From contig NZ_BBMY01000015.1 of NCBI RefSeq assembly GCF_000759775.1, forward strand, positions 1 through 58,799: 58,799 bases of DNA, written 5' to 3'. The notes under the pieces were generated by a model, which saw only the letters and a program-made list of their open reading frames with translations, had not been told where the DNA came from and ran no database searches. The stretch is from Escherichia albertii NBRC 107761 = DSM 17582. Its GTDB lineage: Bacteria; Pseudomonadota; Gammaproteobacteria; Enterobacterales; Enterobacteriaceae. Within the stretch, counting starts at the first letter, position 1, and each line of letters opens with the position of its first letter. Of this stretch, positions 38,536 through 49,215 are shown one piece after another. A program made the translations under genes and the position numbers.

Positions 38536-41124
38536 CTAGAACGTCCAGACCACGCCAGCTTGCGTATTCCAGGGCGATTCCACACCTGCGCCATTGCCAT
38601 AACTAACAGACAAATGACCGCTTAAAGTCGGGGTAAACGATGACCTTATCCCAGCCTGATAAATTCCACTGGTTCCTGCCACATCATTATTAAATTTACC
38701 ATCATCATTGACTTTCACCTGGTTAGAATCGGCGTATTCCTGACGCGCGGCGGCTTTCAGCCAGGGCTCCAGCGCGATGCCGTTTTGCAGGTCCATGTGA
38801 TAGCTTACCTCTGTTCCTGCTTCAGCACGCAATATGCGCGTATTCCCCACATCGGCCCGCATACCGTTTGATAACGTGTAATCCTGGCCATCTGTGGTAA
38901 AGCCGGTAAATGCCAGATATGGTCTTACATTCCACAGATTTTTCCCCCAACGGAACCCGCTCTCGACATGAGCTCCCGCGCCGTTACTATTATAATCGCC
39001 AAATGCTGTTGCCCCATTACTCATCTTGCCATGAACGGTATTAGCAAACCGATCGACTTTCACAACGCCATCGACATAAGCACCATTTTGATGTTCCCAA
39101 CCGGCATAGGCCCCCAGCGTATAGCTATCAATATTGCCTTTACCGCCACGATCAAAACCAACATCAGAATGAGAATAACCAAAGAACAGGCCGCGAATCG
39201 TGTTGCTTTCTTCACGGGAGAAACGACTATCAATACCTAATGTTAATCCCGTCAATGTTTGCTCAAACGCTGCTCCAGCATCGGTGGTTACGTTATTGCG
39301 AGTATTAATTGCCGAACTCCACATTGCCGTATCGTAATTAACCCCTTTTACACTACCAAGACGTTCACGTACCGTGTCCAGTTCTGCGTCAAATACCAGC
39401 GGTTGTGCCGCCGCCATATTCAACACGGCAGTAGCCGAAGGAGTAACTTGCGCTCGGTTCTCCGCCAGACTCCAACTATGATTACCATTATCTTGTAACG
39501 TATATTCATACGTACCAATATCAACGACGCCGCCATTATTGCCCAACGTAAATGCCGCATCACCACCGCCCGTTGTTACCAGTGTAAGGCTGTCTCCTGC
39601 TGCCGGACTTGCACCAGTATCCGTAACGAAGATTTTGAAATCGCCTGTTGCCTGACCAGTAACATTAAGTTGGTCGCTCTGATGAGTGGCCATATCAGTA
39701 CGCATATAAAAATTGCCGCTACCCGCCAATGTATTCACCGTCAAATCAATATAATGCTCAGAGCCTGAAGTGGCTCCCGTACGAGAAACAGGCTCATCCA
39801 TCATGATAACATTCGAATTTCTCATATTTAGATGGGCAAAATAGAACCGCGTATACATAGCGCGCTGGTTTTCAGAGTATAAAGCGAAGTTTGAATGGTC
39901 CAGATTAACAGTCGCGTTAGCCGTATCTGCAAGAGCATATACGGCCAATAATGCGCCATTAGAAACATTCGTAGTCCCTGTTAAAACCGGGGCAGCGGAA
40001 CCCTCAAGAGGAGACATTATCTGCAGCACTCCCGAGTCATCACTGACTGTAACGTTGTTTATTGTCCCAGCCCAGATAGTTACCCGTCCGCCTAATATGT
40101 TCATACCCTCAGAACTCGCGTCATAAGAATATTGAGTCTGTCCATCGATATCAGCCCGCCCCAGATTATATACCGCATATTTCATCACGGTCGTCCCTGT
40201 ATCACTTCCCAGATTTTGCATAGAGGCATATTCATCAACGATGGTATAGGATGCTTTGGTTTGTGGCTGAACAATTAACATAGAGCCATTATCCAATTCA
40301 TAATTTATTGACTCACCATTCTTTATGCTGAATTCTCCCTTACTATTTTTACCACTGGCCTCCAGTACATTAGTTGAAATCGTTAAGACTCCCCCCGTTT
40401 TTTTATCAATGCCTATTGCGGTACCGCCATCCATCACTTTCAGGACGCCGCCATTATCCACTGTGGTATCATAGGCGAAATTATTTTCCTCAACTAACAA
40501 GCTTCCGCCATTTTCCAATAACACGTTGTTTGCAACCCCATCCTTGATGCTGAACTGACCCAGACGGTTTACGCCTTCCACCTCTGCAGCCCTCGTGGTT
40601 GCTTTAATAGCACTACCTGCTTTCTGATTTACCGCTATTGCATATCCCTGGTCTTTAATTTCCAGTAGCCCTCCCTTTTCGATAACAGCAAAGACAGCAA
40701 TTCCACCGTTTTCTACAATTAGGCTTCCACCTTTAATAACAGCCTCATTCGCAGCGCCATAAACCTGTAGCACACCATTATTAATGGTAGTTTGGTTTGC
40801 TGCCCCCTCCACTTGAACAATTTGATAACCATCATTCAGTGTGGAATTATTCACTTCTCCCTCTGATTCAATGTACTGATATCCTCCATTAATTTCAGTA
40901 TTATTACTTACGCCATATTTTTTAACATGCTGTTCCCCGGTGGCGGTAATTTTCGTATTATTCGTGGTTCCATAAACCGTCTGGATATCGTTTACCAGAA
41001 CAACACCATCAACTGTCTCACCATAATCAACTGTTGATGCCGATATCATTGGTGAATATAACGCCGTAGCGACCAGAACAGATATTACGGAACGACAAAG
41101 ACCAACCGAGCTGGATTGTTGCAT
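38536..41124 (-). CDS. yejO: Autotransporter adhesin-like outer membrane protein
   Basis: Type Va autotransporter of 862 aa. A Sec signal (about 1-29) is followed by a passenger of pertactin-like beta-helix repeats rich in AIVxGG/NGG turns (about 40-560), with AIDA-type repeats in its first half. A C-terminal barrel (about 590-862) ends with AGVVWTF, the outer-membrane insertion signature. No stop or insertion sequence interrupts it, whereas K-12 carries an IS5-disrupted allele, as I recall. Function unproven; adhesion or biofilm is likely by family. Confidence 0.92.
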   Translation of the reverse strand: MQQSSSVGLCRSVISVLVATALYSPMISASTVDYGETVDGVVLVNDIQTVYGTTNNTKITATGEQHVKKYGVSNNTEINGGYQYIESEGEVNNSTLNDGYQIVQVEGAANQTTINNGVLQVYGAANEAVIKGGSLIVENGGIAVFAVIEKGGLLEIKDQGYAIAVNQKAGSAIKATTRAAEVEGVNRLGQFSIKDGVANNVLLENGGSLLVEENNFAYDTTVDNGGVLKVMDGGTAIGIDKKTGGVLTISTNVLEASGKNSKGEFSIKNGESINYELDNGSMLIVQPQTKASYTIVDEYASMQNLGSDTGTTVMKYAVYNLGRADIDGQTQYSYDASSEGMNILGGRVTIWAGTINNVTVSDDSGVLQIMSPLEGSAAPVLTGTTNVSNGALLAVYALADTANATVNLDHSNFALYSENQRAMYTRFYFAHLNMRNSNVIMMDEPVSRTGATSGSEHYIDLTVNTLAGSGNFYMRTDMATHQSDQLNVTGQATGDFKIFVTDTGASPAAGDSLTLVTTGGGDAAFTLGNNGGVVDIGTYEYTLQDNGNHSWSLAENRAQVTPSATAVLNMAAAQPLVFDAELDTVRERLGSVKGVNYDTAMWSSAINTRNNVTTDAGAAFEQTLTGLTLGIDSRFSREESNTIRGLFFGYSHSDVGFDRGGKGNIDSYTLGAYAGWEHQNGAYVDGVVKVDRFANTVHGKMSNGATAFGDYNSNGAGAHVESGFRWGKNLWNVRPYLAFTGFTTDGQDYTLSNGMRADVGNTRILRAEAGTEVSYHMDLQNGIALEPWLKAAARQEYADSNQVKVNDDGKFNNDVAGTSGIYQAGIRSSFTPTLSGHLSVSYGNGAGVESPWNTQAGVVWTF

Positions 41125-41442
41125 CGAATTTTCATCCTCTGAAATTAATGGCTATAAGGGGCATTGGGTATAGAAAATACCAACTCATCTATACCTGGCA
41201 TCATTTTTAAAGACTGTTTAAAGAAATACAGAGATATTGTGATTGATTTTTTAGTTAATTTTCTTGATGGCAATATGATGCTAAAACCCCCATTCATAAT
41301 GAAAATAGAGCAATAGCAAAGTGCGAAATCACAGTTTTCACTACATGCCCATACACAAAATGAGGTAACATTTACGCGCCTTTTAGCGTTACCAACGCTA
41401 CGCTCAAACATAATGATTCTAATAAAACCTCAGGAGGCTACT
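41125..41442. promoter_or_regulatory. yejO-narP divergent intergenic region
   Basis: This 318-base AT-rich stretch should hold the promoters of both genes. AGGAGG lies just upstream of the narP ATG. I see no further gene, and an open frame on the minus strand has no family support. Confidence 0.5.
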
Positions 41443-42090
41443 ATGCCTGAAGCAACGCCTTTTCAGGTGATGATTGTGGATGATCATCCACTTATGCGAC
41501 GCGGTGTTCGTCAATTACTGGGGCTTGATCCTGGTTTTGAGGTGGTCGCCGAAGCAGGCGACGGCGCAAGCGCGATCGATCTGGCGAATCGACTGGATAT
41601 CGACGTGATCTTGTTGGATCTCAATATGAAAGGTATGAGTGGCCTTGATACGCTCAATGCCTTGCGCCGGGATGGCGTTACCGCGCAAATTATTATCCTG
41701 ACCGTTTCCGATGCCTCAAGTGATATTTTTGCGCTGATAGACGCTGGCGCCGACGGCTATCTGTTGAAAGATAGCGATCCAGAAGTGCTGCTGGAGGCGA
41801 TTCGTGCCGGAGCAAAAGGCAGCAAAGTCTTTAGCGAACGCGTCAGTCAGTATTTACACGAACGTGAGATGTTTGGCGCCGAGGAAGATCCCTTCAGCGT
41901 GCTGACAGAGCGCGAGCTGGATGTTCTGCACGAACTGGCACAAGGCCTGTCAAATAAGCAAATTGCCTCGGTGTTGAATATTTCCGAACAGACGGTGAAA
42001 GTGCACATTCGTAATCTGCTGCGTAAACTCAATGTTCGCTCACGAGTGGCGGCCACCATTTTGTTCCTGCAACATCGCGGGGCGCAATAA
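41443..42090 (+). CDS. narP: Nitrate/nitrite response regulator NarP
   Basis: A 215-aa two-component regulator paired with NarQ and NarX; activates nap and nrf and other anaerobic genes at 7-2-7 heptamer sites. The receiver domain has Asp11-Asp12 (VDDHP), the phospho-acceptor Asp in LLDLNMKG (about 59) and Lys in LLKDSD. The LuxR-type helix-turn-helix runs from about 148 to 210 (LTERELDVLHELAQGLSNKQIA). I chose the second in-frame ATG, which has an AGGAGG ribosome binding site. Confidence 0.97.
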   Translation: MPEATPFQVMIVDDHPLMRRGVRQLLGLDPGFEVVAEAGDGASAIDLANRLDIDVILLDLNMKGMSGLDTLNALRRDGVTAQIIILTVSDASSDIFALIDAGADGYLLKDSDPEVLLEAIRAGAKGSKVFSERVSQYLHEREMFGAEEDPFSVLTERELDVLHELAQGLSNKQIASVLNISEQTVKVHIRNLLRKLNVRSRVAATILFLQHRGAQ

Positions 42091-42095
42091 AAAAT

Positions 42096-42120
42096 AGCCC
42101 GATGAATTTACTATCGGGCT
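42096..42120 (+). terminator. narP 3' hairpin
   Basis: AGCCCGAT pairs with ATCGGGCT 5 bases past the stop. The T tract is poor, so a second hairpin at 42272-42305 may complete termination. Confidence 0.6.
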
Positions 42121-42145
42121 GAGATTGATGACAAACGCAAAACAG

Positions 42146-42246
42146 CCTGATGCACTACGCTTATCAGGCCTATGTGGCTCGGGCAATATATAGGATTTGC
42201 ACGATGTTGTAGGCTGGATCAGACGCTCACGCCGCATCCGGCATAA
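42146..42246. repeat. REP/BIME element between narP and ccmH
   Basis: Inverted REP-type units (CTGATGC...GCTTATCAGGCCTA at 42148-42173 and GTAGGCTGGATCAGACGC...GCCGCATCCGG at 42210-42242) lie between convergent genes. Confidence 0.85.
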
Positions 42247-42271
42247 ACAAGGCGCACTTTGTCATCAGTCT

Positions 42272-42305
42272 GGCCCCGATGGCGTCACCATCGGGCCTCT
42301 TCTTA
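42272..42305 (+). terminator. Terminator distal to narP
   Basis: GGCCCCGATGG pairs with CCATCGGGCC, followed by TCTTCTTATTT on the plus strand. It ends at the ccmH stop of the convergent operon. Confidence 0.65.
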
Positions 42306-43355
42306 TTTACTTTGTTGCGGCGACAAATGCTGCACTGCCTGCGCAATACTGCGCTCAATCACCACACGGCGAGTATCGTTGGCAGGCAAGAGTTTCAGCA
42401 TCATCTCCCATGCCGCAACCGCTTCGCCAAAACGCTGCTGCTCAAAGGCATTAAACGCATACATGCTAAGCACGCGGATATTACTGTGGTCAGTTCTTAC
42501 CAGTTGCCGTAACAACTCCCCTCCCAGTCGGTTGTCGTTGGGATCAGAAGAGCGTGTCAACGCTTCAGCATATCCCAGTGCGGCATCACTATTTTTGGGA
42601 TCGAGTCGATACGCATTAGCGTATGCATCGGTCGCAATACTGGCATTGCCCAGCGCCATTCCAACGCGACCAAGCATAATCCAGCCCTCGATATCTCCCG
42701 GATTTTTTTGCAGTTGAGTACGCATCCCAAGAGCGAGACGCGACATCTCTTCTTCATTCAGCGGATCGGCTTTCGGATCCAATGCCCTGTCCAGCAAGGC
42801 CGGAGCCTGCGCCGTAGCCTGCTGCCAGATTTTCACCTGCTGATAATTCCCGGTCTGATAATAGCCAACGCCAGCAACGATCAGCGCGATGATAATTCCC
42901 GGCAGATAAATGATAAATCCTGCCCGTTTGCCCTCAGGGACGCTTTGTTCAGGAAATTCTTCCGGCGCCACGCGTACCCGCCGCCGCGAGCGGGAGTAAA
43001 TCACCCAGCCGCCAATGCCGATAGCCACCACCGGCAGCACCCAAAGCAGCACGGTCAGCGGCGTTAACGGTGGATCGTAAGTAACAAAGTTACCGTAACG
43101 CGCCACCATATAATCGACAATCTCTTGCTTACTTTTGCCTTCCTGCATCAGTTCGTACACTTTCTGCCGCAGGTCGGTGGCAATCATCGAGTTGGAATCG
43201 GCAATGCTATTGTTCTGACATTTCGGGCAACGCAGTTCTTCAGTAAGCTGGCGGAACTGCTGCTCCTGCGCTTCATCTTTAAACTGCAACACATCGATAG
43301 TCGCCAGCGCCGAGCCAGAGATCATCAGCATCAGCACGCCCAATAAAAACCTCAT
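42303..43355 (-). CDS. ccmH: Cytochrome c heme ligation protein CcmH (CcmH-CcmI fusion)
   Basis: Thiol reductant and apocytochrome-binding component of the heme lyase. The N-terminal CcmH domain carries the LRCPKC active site after a signal/anchor. The second half is a CcmI-like TPR region that holds apocytochrome c. The 350 aa match the fused enterobacterial form. It is the last gene of the nap-ccm operon and overlaps ccmG by 4 bases. Confidence 0.96.
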   Translation of the reverse strand: MRFLLGVLMLMISGSALATIDVLQFKDEAQEQQFRQLTEELRCPKCQNNSIADSNSMIATDLRQKVYELMQEGKSKQEIVDYMVARYGNFVTYDPPLTPLTVLLWVLPVVAIGIGGWVIYSRSRRRVRVAPEEFPEQSVPEGKRAGFIIYLPGIIIALIVAGVGYYQTGNYQQVKIWQQATAQAPALLDRALDPKADPLNEEEMSRLALGMRTQLQKNPGDIEGWIMLGRVGMALGNASIATDAYANAYRLDPKNSDAALGYAEALTRSSDPNDNRLGGELLRQLVRTDHSNIRVLSMYAFNAFEQQRFGEAVAAWEMMLKLLPANDTRRVVIERSIAQAVQHLSPQQSK

Positions 43356-43909
43356 TGTGCGGCCTCCTTACTGTATTTCTCCCACAACGGCTTGATCTCT
43401 TCTTCCCAGACACGAGGATTGAGATCGCCCGCGTGGCGATAGCGAATGATGCCGTTACCGTCGATAAGGAACGTTTCCGGCGCACCATACACGCCCAGAT
43501 CCAGCCCTAACATACCGTCACCATCAAACAGGCTTAACGCGTAAGGATTACCTAACTCTTTCAGCCAGCCAATCGCTTTCTGCCTGTCGTCTTTATAGTT
43601 CATGCCAACGACGCGGATGCCCTGCGCAGAAAGCTGATTCAGATACTGATGTTCCGCACGGCAGGTCGGACACCAGGTTGCCCAGACGTTGAGCAGCACT
43701 GGTTTGCCCTGGGTCAACACATCCGCCTGATAAAACTGCCCCGGATTGTCCAGTGATTCGAGACGAAATTTCGGCACCGGCTTGCCAATAAGCGCCGATT
43801 CCAGATTAGTCGGATCGTCTCCTTCAGCATTACGCGCCAGTTGCCATAGCAACGCCGCGGCAATCGCCAGGAAGATAATCAAAGGAAGTAACAATACTTT
43901 GCGCTTCAT
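43352..43909 (-). CDS. dsbE: Thiol:disulfide interchange protein CcmG/DsbE
   Basis: Membrane-anchored periplasmic thioredoxin-like reductant for apocytochrome heme-binding cysteines. An N-terminal helix (about 5-22) precedes a thioredoxin fold with active site WCPTC (about 79-83) and the GVYGAPETFLID cis-proline region. The 185 aa match the family. Overlaps ccmF and ccmH by 4 bases each. Confidence 0.97.
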   Translation of the reverse strand: MKRKVLLLPLIIFLAIAAALLWQLARNAEGDDPTNLESALIGKPVPKFRLESLDNPGQFYQADVLTQGKPVLLNVWATWCPTCRAEHQYLNQLSAQGIRVVGMNYKDDRQKAIGWLKELGNPYALSLFDGDGMLGLDLGVYGAPETFLIDGNGIIRYRHAGDLNPRVWEEEIKPLWEKYSKEAAQ

Positions 43910-45849
43910 ACAACCTCCGGCGCAGTTTTTTGCGGATTGACGCGCTTGCGATAGCGAGGATCAAGCAAACACAACAGCCCGCCTAATGCCATCATCAGCC
44001 CGCCCGCCCAAATCCAGCGAACAAACGGTTTGTAGTAGAGACGCACAGCCCATGCGCCGTTTTCCAGCTCTTCACCAAGCGCCGCATACAGGTCACGAGT
44101 GATGCCGCCGTCAATAGCCGCTTCGGTCATCATTGAACCCGCGGTGTTGTAATAACGTTTTTCCGCATACAGCACCGTCTCTGGTTTACCGTCGCGCGCT
44201 ACGCCGATAGTTGCCACGCCACCGCGCCAGTTCGGGCCAGTCACCTCTTTGACATCACGGAAGGTGAAGCGATATTCATGAATATCGACGCTATCGCCAG
44301 ACTTCATGCGCACATCACGCTCAACGCTGTAATTCTGGCTAAAGGCAATACCAACAATTGTCACTGCCAGCCCCAGGTGAGCCGCCACCATTCCCCAATA
44401 ACTGAAGGTCGTTTTTGTGCCGCGAGAAATACGTAGCGCCGCTTCCGCAATGGCCAGCACGGCAATCCAGCAGGCCATTGCCAGGCCGAGTACCGTCATC
44501 GCCACGATTTTGCTTTCAAGCAGCCACGGCAACAGCAGAGACAGTACCAGCGTAGAGATGAAGGCGATAATCAATAAATTGCGGATTTTACGCGGGCGAT
44601 CGCGCCCCCAGCGCACCAACGGACCAATACCGAGCAGCAGCGCAAACGGCACCATCAGCCAGGTAAACATGGTGTTGAAGAACGGTTCACCGATGGAGAT
44701 ACTGCCCAACCCCAGTTGCTTATGCACCAGTGGGAGCAGCGTGCCCAGCAATACCACCAGCATTGCGGCGACCAGCAGAACGTTATTCGCTAACAGCAGA
44801 GATTCCCGCGACCACAGCGCATTGTTCACCCGTGAACGCACTTTGTGTCCACGCGCGGCAAACAGCAGCAGCGAGCCGCCAATCACCAGCACCATAAAGG
44901 CGAGGATAAACATACCGCGCGCCGGATCCGAGGCAAACGCATGTACCGACACCAGCACGCCGGAACGCACGAGGAAAGTCCCCAGCAAACACAGTGAGAA
45001 AGCACAAATAGCAAGTAATAGCGTCCATGCTTTAAAACTGGCGCGCTGTTCAGTAACAGCCAGTGAGTGCATCAGCGCAGTCCCAACCAGCCACGGCATA
45101 AACGAGGCGTTTTCAACCGGATCCCAGAACCACCAGCCGCCCCAGCCGAGTTCGTAATAGGCCCATGCGGAACCAAGTACAATGCCGAGCGTCAGGAAAA
45201 TCCACGCCGCCAGCGTCCACGGGCGAGAAAAACGTGCGTAAGTGCTGTCCAGACGACCACTCAGCAAAGAAGCAATCGCAAAGGCAAATGCCACGGAGAA
45301 ACCGACATACCCCATATAGAGCAGTGGCGGATGGAAGATTAACCCCGGATCCTGCAACAGTGGGTTAAGGTCGCGACCTTCAATCGGAAAGTTCGGCAGC
45401 GTGCGGGAAAACGGGTTAGAGGTAAAGAGAATGAACAGCAGAAAACCGACGCTGACCATTCCCATCACCGCCAGTACGCGGGCCACAATATCCAGCGGAA
45501 TACGCTGACTAAAAATCGCCACCGCAAAGGTCCAGCCGCTCATCAACAGCACCCACAGCAACAGCGAGCCTTCATGCGCGCCCCATGTCGCCGCCACGCG
45601 ATACCACACCGGAAGCTGAGTATTGGAGTTGCTGGCAACATAGGTGACGGTAAAGTCGTTCACCACGAAAGCATTGACCAGCACCAGAAATGCGCCGGCT
45701 ACGCACATAAACAGCAGCCAGGCAAACAGTCGCGACGAGGCCATCATCCGCGCATCCCCGCGCGCCACGACCCATAACGGATAAACAGACAGTAGTAGCG
45801 CAATCCCTAGCGCCAGACACAGCAGCCCGTTACCAATTTCTGGCATCAT
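43906..45849 (-). CDS. ccmF: Heme lyase core subunit CcmF
   Basis: Multi-pass membrane protein that reduces and ligates heme from holo-CcmE to apocytochrome. The 647 aa have many helices, a WWD heme-handling motif ([12 protein letters not shown], about 234-245) and conserved histidines on flanking loops. It overlaps ccmE by 4 bases. Length as in K-12. Confidence 0.97.
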   Translation of the reverse strand: MMPEIGNGLLCLALGIALLLSVYPLWVVARGDARMMASSRLFAWLLFMCVAGAFLVLVNAFVVNDFTVTYVASNSNTQLPVWYRVAATWGAHEGSLLLWVLLMSGWTFAVAIFSQRIPLDIVARVLAVMGMVSVGFLLFILFTSNPFSRTLPNFPIEGRDLNPLLQDPGLIFHPPLLYMGYVGFSVAFAFAIASLLSGRLDSTYARFSRPWTLAAWIFLTLGIVLGSAWAYYELGWGGWWFWDPVENASFMPWLVGTALMHSLAVTEQRASFKAWTLLLAICAFSLCLLGTFLVRSGVLVSVHAFASDPARGMFILAFMVLVIGGSLLLFAARGHKVRSRVNNALWSRESLLLANNVLLVAAMLVVLLGTLLPLVHKQLGLGSISIGEPFFNTMFTWLMVPFALLLGIGPLVRWGRDRPRKIRNLLIIAFISTLVLSLLLPWLLESKIVAMTVLGLAMACWIAVLAIAEAALRISRGTKTTFSYWGMVAAHLGLAVTIVGIAFSQNYSVERDVRMKSGDSVDIHEYRFTFRDVKEVTGPNWRGGVATIGVARDGKPETVLYAEKRYYNTAGSMMTEAAIDGGITRDLYAALGEELENGAWAVRLYYKPFVRWIWAGGLMMALGGLLCLLDPRYRKRVNPQKTAPEVV

Positions 45850-46325
45850 GATGCGGGATCCTTATAAGCACTTGCCGGGCGGCGGTGGTTAGCTTCCATC
45901 GCCTTCTCAACTTCTGGCGGCGTATAGTTTTCATCGTGTTTTGCCAGCACTTCTTTGGCGAGGATGTGATTGCCTTTTTCCAGCTCGCCCTGTACCACAA
46001 CGCCCTGCCCTTCACGGAACAGATCCGGCAAAATGCCTTCGTAGGAGACATCCACCGAGCCTTCTGCGTCGTAAATAGTGAAAGTCACTTTCAGCGAGTT
46101 GGGATCGCGCTGCACGCTACCCGGCATTACCATTCCGCCAACGCGCAGACGTTGACCAACTTCCGGCATCTGCTGGGTTTCACGTTTACCGTAGAGAATT
46201 TCACCCGGCGTATAAAAGAGATCGATATTAGAGCGCAACGCATACAGCACCAGACCGATGGTCAGCGCCAGCCCCGCCAGCACGGCGCAGGCAATCCACA
46301 AACGGTTTTTACGGCGAATATTCAT
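45846..46325 (-). CDS. ccmE: Heme chaperone CcmE
   Basis: Periplasmic OB-fold chaperone that binds heme covalently through His130 in AKHDENY and passes it to CcmF; Tyr134 is the conserved neighbour. A single N-terminal membrane anchor covers about 9-29. The 159 aa match K-12. Overlaps ccmD and ccmF. Confidence 0.97.
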   Translation of the reverse strand: MNIRRKNRLWIACAVLAGLALTIGLVLYALRSNIDLFYTPGEILYGKRETQQMPEVGQRLRVGGMVMPGSVQRDPNSLKVTFTIYDAEGSVDVSYEGILPDLFREGQGVVVQGELEKGNHILAKEVLAKHDENYTPPEVEKAMEANHRRPASAYKDPAS

Positions 46326-46531
46326 GCAGCCTCCTGCTGTTGCGCAGCACGTAAACGCGCCTCACGCGCCCGCTGTTGCGCCACGCCACGTAAAATTGCG
46401 CGATGCTGCATCACCGAGTGCACCACTAAAACCGCCAGCGGAATAACGGTCATCGCCACCGCCAGCCAGACAAAAAAGGCGTAACCGCCCATTGCGAAAA
46501 AATCATTCCAGGAAGCAAATGCAGGGGTCAT
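46322..46531 (-). CDS. ccmD: Heme exporter accessory protein CcmD
   Basis: A 69-aa single-helix membrane protein (about 15-38) that stabilises the CcmABC-CcmE complex and helps release holo-CcmE. It has a charged, Arg-rich C-terminal tail. Four-base overlaps occur with ccmC and ccmE. Confidence 0.95.
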   Translation of the reverse strand: MTPAFASWNDFFAMGGYAFFVWLAVAMTVIPLAVLVVHSVMQHRAILRGVAQQRAREARLRAAQQQEAA

Positions 46532-47265
46532 TTACGGCCTCTTTTCAGTATCAGTTCACTCACCCACGGACGGCGTTTTTCCATCAGCAAAATCAAATTA
46601 CGCATCCGCATCAGCGTCAGCGTAACAGACAGCAACAGGACGCCAAAAATCGACCAGCGCAGCGGAGAACGCATTGCCGGATCGATGCTTTGCTGCATCC
46701 GCGTTGATCCCTGATGCAGGGTGTTCCACCACTCCACGGAATAATGAATTATCGGCAGGTTCACCACGCCAATCAGCACCAGAATACCCGCCGCACGCCC
46801 CGCCAGACGGCGATCGTCAAAGGCGTGCCACAGGGCAATCACTCCCACGTAAAGAAACAGCAACACCAGTTCAGAAGTCAGACGCGCGTCCCATACCCAC
46901 CAGGTACCCCACATCGGTTTTCCCCACGCAGAGCCGGTAACCAACGCAATAAAGGTAAACACCGCACCAACTGGCGCCATCGCCGCCACCGCCAGATTGG
47001 CCATTTTCATCTGCCAGACAAGACCGATAAACGCCGCCACCGCCATCGACGCATAAATCCCCATCGACCACATCGCCGCAGGTACATGCAGATAGATAAT
47101 GCGATAACTATTTCCCTGTTGATAATCAGCGGGAGCGAAGCCGAATCCCCAGATCCAGCCGACGGTAAGCACAACCACACTGGCGATTGCCAGCCACGGT
47201 ATAAACCAGCCACAGATTTGATACAGCCGTGGTGGGATCGCCAGTTGATGTAGTGTTTTCCACAT
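46528..47265 (-). CDS. ccmC: Heme handling protein CcmC
   Basis: Six-helix membrane protein that loads heme onto CcmE. It has the WWD motif WGTWWVWDARLT (about 119-130) and conserved His residues in the neighbouring loops. I chose ATG 47265, giving 245 aa; an in-frame TTG at 47289 would extend it by 8 residues but is not favoured. Confidence 0.96.
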   Translation of the reverse strand: MWKTLHQLAIPPRLYQICGWFIPWLAIASVVVLTVGWIWGFGFAPADYQQGNSYRIIYLHVPAAMWSMGIYASMAVAAFIGLVWQMKMANLAVAAMAPVGAVFTFIALVTGSAWGKPMWGTWWVWDARLTSELVLLFLYVGVIALWHAFDDRRLAGRAAGILVLIGVVNLPIIHYSVEWWNTLHQGSTRMQQSIDPAMRSPLRWSIFGVLLLSVTLTLMRMRNLILLMEKRRPWVSELILKRGRK

Positions 47266-47306
47266 AGTTCCGATACCAGACTTGAACAAAAATAAGTAAA
47301 TCAGCG

Positions 47307-47969
47307 TTATTGAATGCTGATTCGTAACGCCGCCGCCGTCGCAAAAGGACTTAATGTCGCAGTACCTGCCAGCAGCGCGCCTAAAATTGCCAGATACCCG
47401 TCAACGGGCAAATGCATTGAAGCCGCGTCCATTGCCGCAGTGGCAAAGATGAGTAATGGGATGGTCAGCGGTAGCACCAGAATGCTGAGCAGCACTCCCC
47501 CGCGCTTGAGTCCCACCGTTAGCGCCACGCCCGGCGCACCGAGAAAGCCCAGTGTTGGGGTTCCCAGCAGCAGCGTCAGCGCCATCACTTGCCAGCCATA
47601 GACATCCATTCCCAGTAGCAATGCCACCAGTGGCGAGAGGATGAGTAACGGCAAGCCGGTTACCATCCAGTGCGCCATCACCTTCGCCAGCACAACGGCG
47701 GGCAAGGGTAATGGCAACAACATTAATTGTTCAAGACTGCCGTCCTGTAAATCGTCACGGAACAGTCGCTCCAGTGCCAGCAGGGAGGAAAGCAGCGCCG
47801 CCACCCAGATAATGCCAGGGGCGATTCGCGCCAGCAGTTGCGGCTCCGGGCCGATACTGAGCGGAAAAAGAGTAATAACAATAAGAAAGAACCATAGTGG
47901 ATTGGCGATTTCGGCGCTATGGCGAAACGCCACACGCAGTTCAAGACGGAAAATACGCCAGAACATCAT
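47307..47969 (-). CDS. ccmB: Heme exporter ABC permease CcmB
   Basis: The 220-aa membrane subunit of the CcmAB ATPase, needed for release of heme-loaded CcmE. Six hydrophobic helices are visible. Its start overlaps the ccmA stop by 4 bases, and 41 bases separate it from ccmC. Confidence 0.96.
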   Translation of the reverse strand: MMFWRIFRLELRVAFRHSAEIANPLWFFLIVITLFPLSIGPEPQLLARIAPGIIWVAALLSSLLALERLFRDDLQDGSLEQLMLLPLPLPAVVLAKVMAHWMVTGLPLLILSPLVALLLGMDVYGWQVMALTLLLGTPTLGFLGAPGVALTVGLKRGGVLLSILVLPLTIPLLIFATAAMDAASMHLPVDGYLAILGALLAGTATLSPFATAAALRISIQ

Positions 47970-48589
47970 GCGTCCCTCGTTTGCGTCAGCGAAATACGGC
48001 GAATTTTACTTTCAGCGACGTTGAGCGGCTGGTGAGTGGTCAGAATCACAATCCCCCCCTGCTCCGTATGCTGCGCCATACACTGGGTCAGACGATCGAC
48101 GCCGTTAACATCAATCGCAGTAAAAGGTTCATCGAGGATCCACAATGTGGCGCGAGTCAGCCACAAACGCGCCAGAGCAACACGACGCTGTTGCCCGGCA
48201 GAAAGTTGATTAACAGGAATATCTTCGAATCCGGCAAGCCCGGCCTGCGCCAGAGCGTCCAGACATTGTGCGGTATCGCCTTCGCGATGATAAAAGTGCA
48301 GATTTTCTAACGCCGTCAGCCGGGTTTTGATCCCCGGCTGATGGCCTATCCATAACAAATTTTGATGGTAGCTGTCGCGTACCTGATGCAAGGGCTGCCC
48401 TTGCCAGAGAACATCACCTGCATCAGGGCGAGACAATCCCGTCAGCAGACGAAGAAGCGTTGTCTTCCCCGCACCATTGCTGCCAGTAATTTGTACCCAC
48501 TCTCCTGCATTCAGCGTAAAGGACAAACCGCTAAATAAAGTTCGTTCATCCCGTTCGCAGAGTAATCCTCTGGCTTCAAGCATACCCAC
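47966..48589 (-). CDS. ccmA: Heme exporter ABC ATPase CcmA
   Basis: Cytoplasmic ATPase of CcmAB. Walker [10 protein letters not shown] (about 37-45), signature LSAGQQRR and Walker B LWILDEPF are intact. The 207-aa form is given; a start two codons later is possible. It begins 14 bases after napC, so heme maturation genes are cotranscribed with nap. Confidence 0.96.
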   Translation of the reverse strand: MGMLEARGLLCERDERTLFSGLSFTLNAGEWVQITGSNGAGKTTLLRLLTGLSRPDAGDVLWQGQPLHQVRDSYHQNLLWIGHQPGIKTRLTALENLHFYHREGDTAQCLDALAQAGLAGFEDIPVNQLSAGQQRRVALARLWLTRATLWILDEPFTAIDVNGVDRLTQCMAQHTEQGGIVILTTHQPLNVAESKIRRISLTQTRDA

Positions 48590-48603
48590 GCAATAACACC
48601 CTG

Positions 48604-49206
48604 TTAAAAACCTGGTTTGACTTCGCGCATATCAGGCAGCTTGTGCGCTATCCCTTTATGGCAATCAATACAAGTTTGCCCATCTTTCACTGCCTGATCA
48701 TGCATCTTCGCAGCAACAGATTTCTGAGCGGTTGTATCCATATACTCGAAGTTGTGACAGTTACGGCACTCCTGCGAGTTATTATCCTTCATTCGCCGCC
48801 ACTCATTCTGTGCCATAGTCAGGCGATGAGCTTCGAATTTCTGCGGCGTGTCAATAACGCCAAAGATTTTACCATACAGCTCTTTACTTGCTTTGAGCTT
48901 GCGTATGATTTTGGGCACAAACTCATGCGGAACGTGGCAATCCGGGCAGGTCGCTCGCACACCGCTACGGTTGTTGTAGTGCACGGAATCCATGTACTCC
49001 TGATACACCGTATTGCGCATTTCGTGACAGCTAATACAGAACTCTTCGGTGTTGGCTTTTTCCATACCGGTGTTAAAGCCACCCCAAAAGACGATGCCGC
49101 CGACAAAACCAATCAACAACAACGTGCCCAGCGCCAGACGGCTGGGAGTACGCCACCATTTCCACAGGCGCTTAATCAGACCAGGCTTACGGTCAGAATT
49201 TCCCAT
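48604..49206 (-). CDS. napC: Membrane tetraheme quinol dehydrogenase NapC
   Basis: Oxidises menaquinol or ubiquinol and passes electrons to NapAB. A single N-terminal helix (about 24-44) is followed by four CxxCH motifs (CISCH, CPDCH, CRNCH, CIDCH). The 200 aa match K-12. It is the paralogue of the cytochrome at 25881-26465. Confidence 0.97.
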   Translation of the reverse strand: MGNSDRKPGLIKRLWKWWRTPSRLALGTLLLIGFVGGIVFWGGFNTGMEKANTEEFCISCHEMRNTVYQEYMDSVHYNNRSGVRATCPDCHVPHEFVPKIIRKLKASKELYGKIFGVIDTPQKFEAHRLTMAQNEWRRMKDNNSQECRNCHNFEYMDTTAQKSVAAKMHDQAVKDGQTCIDCHKGIAHKLPDMREVKPGF

Positions 49207-49215
49207 AATAACCTC

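Noticed and set aside
41145..41411. 88-aa minus-strand frame between yejO and narP
   Set aside because: It fills the divergent promoter region and shows no family or start signal.
44417..45157. 246-aa plus-strand frame opposite ccmF
   Set aside because: It is antisense to ccmF with no ribosome binding site or family resemblance; a GC-pattern shadow.
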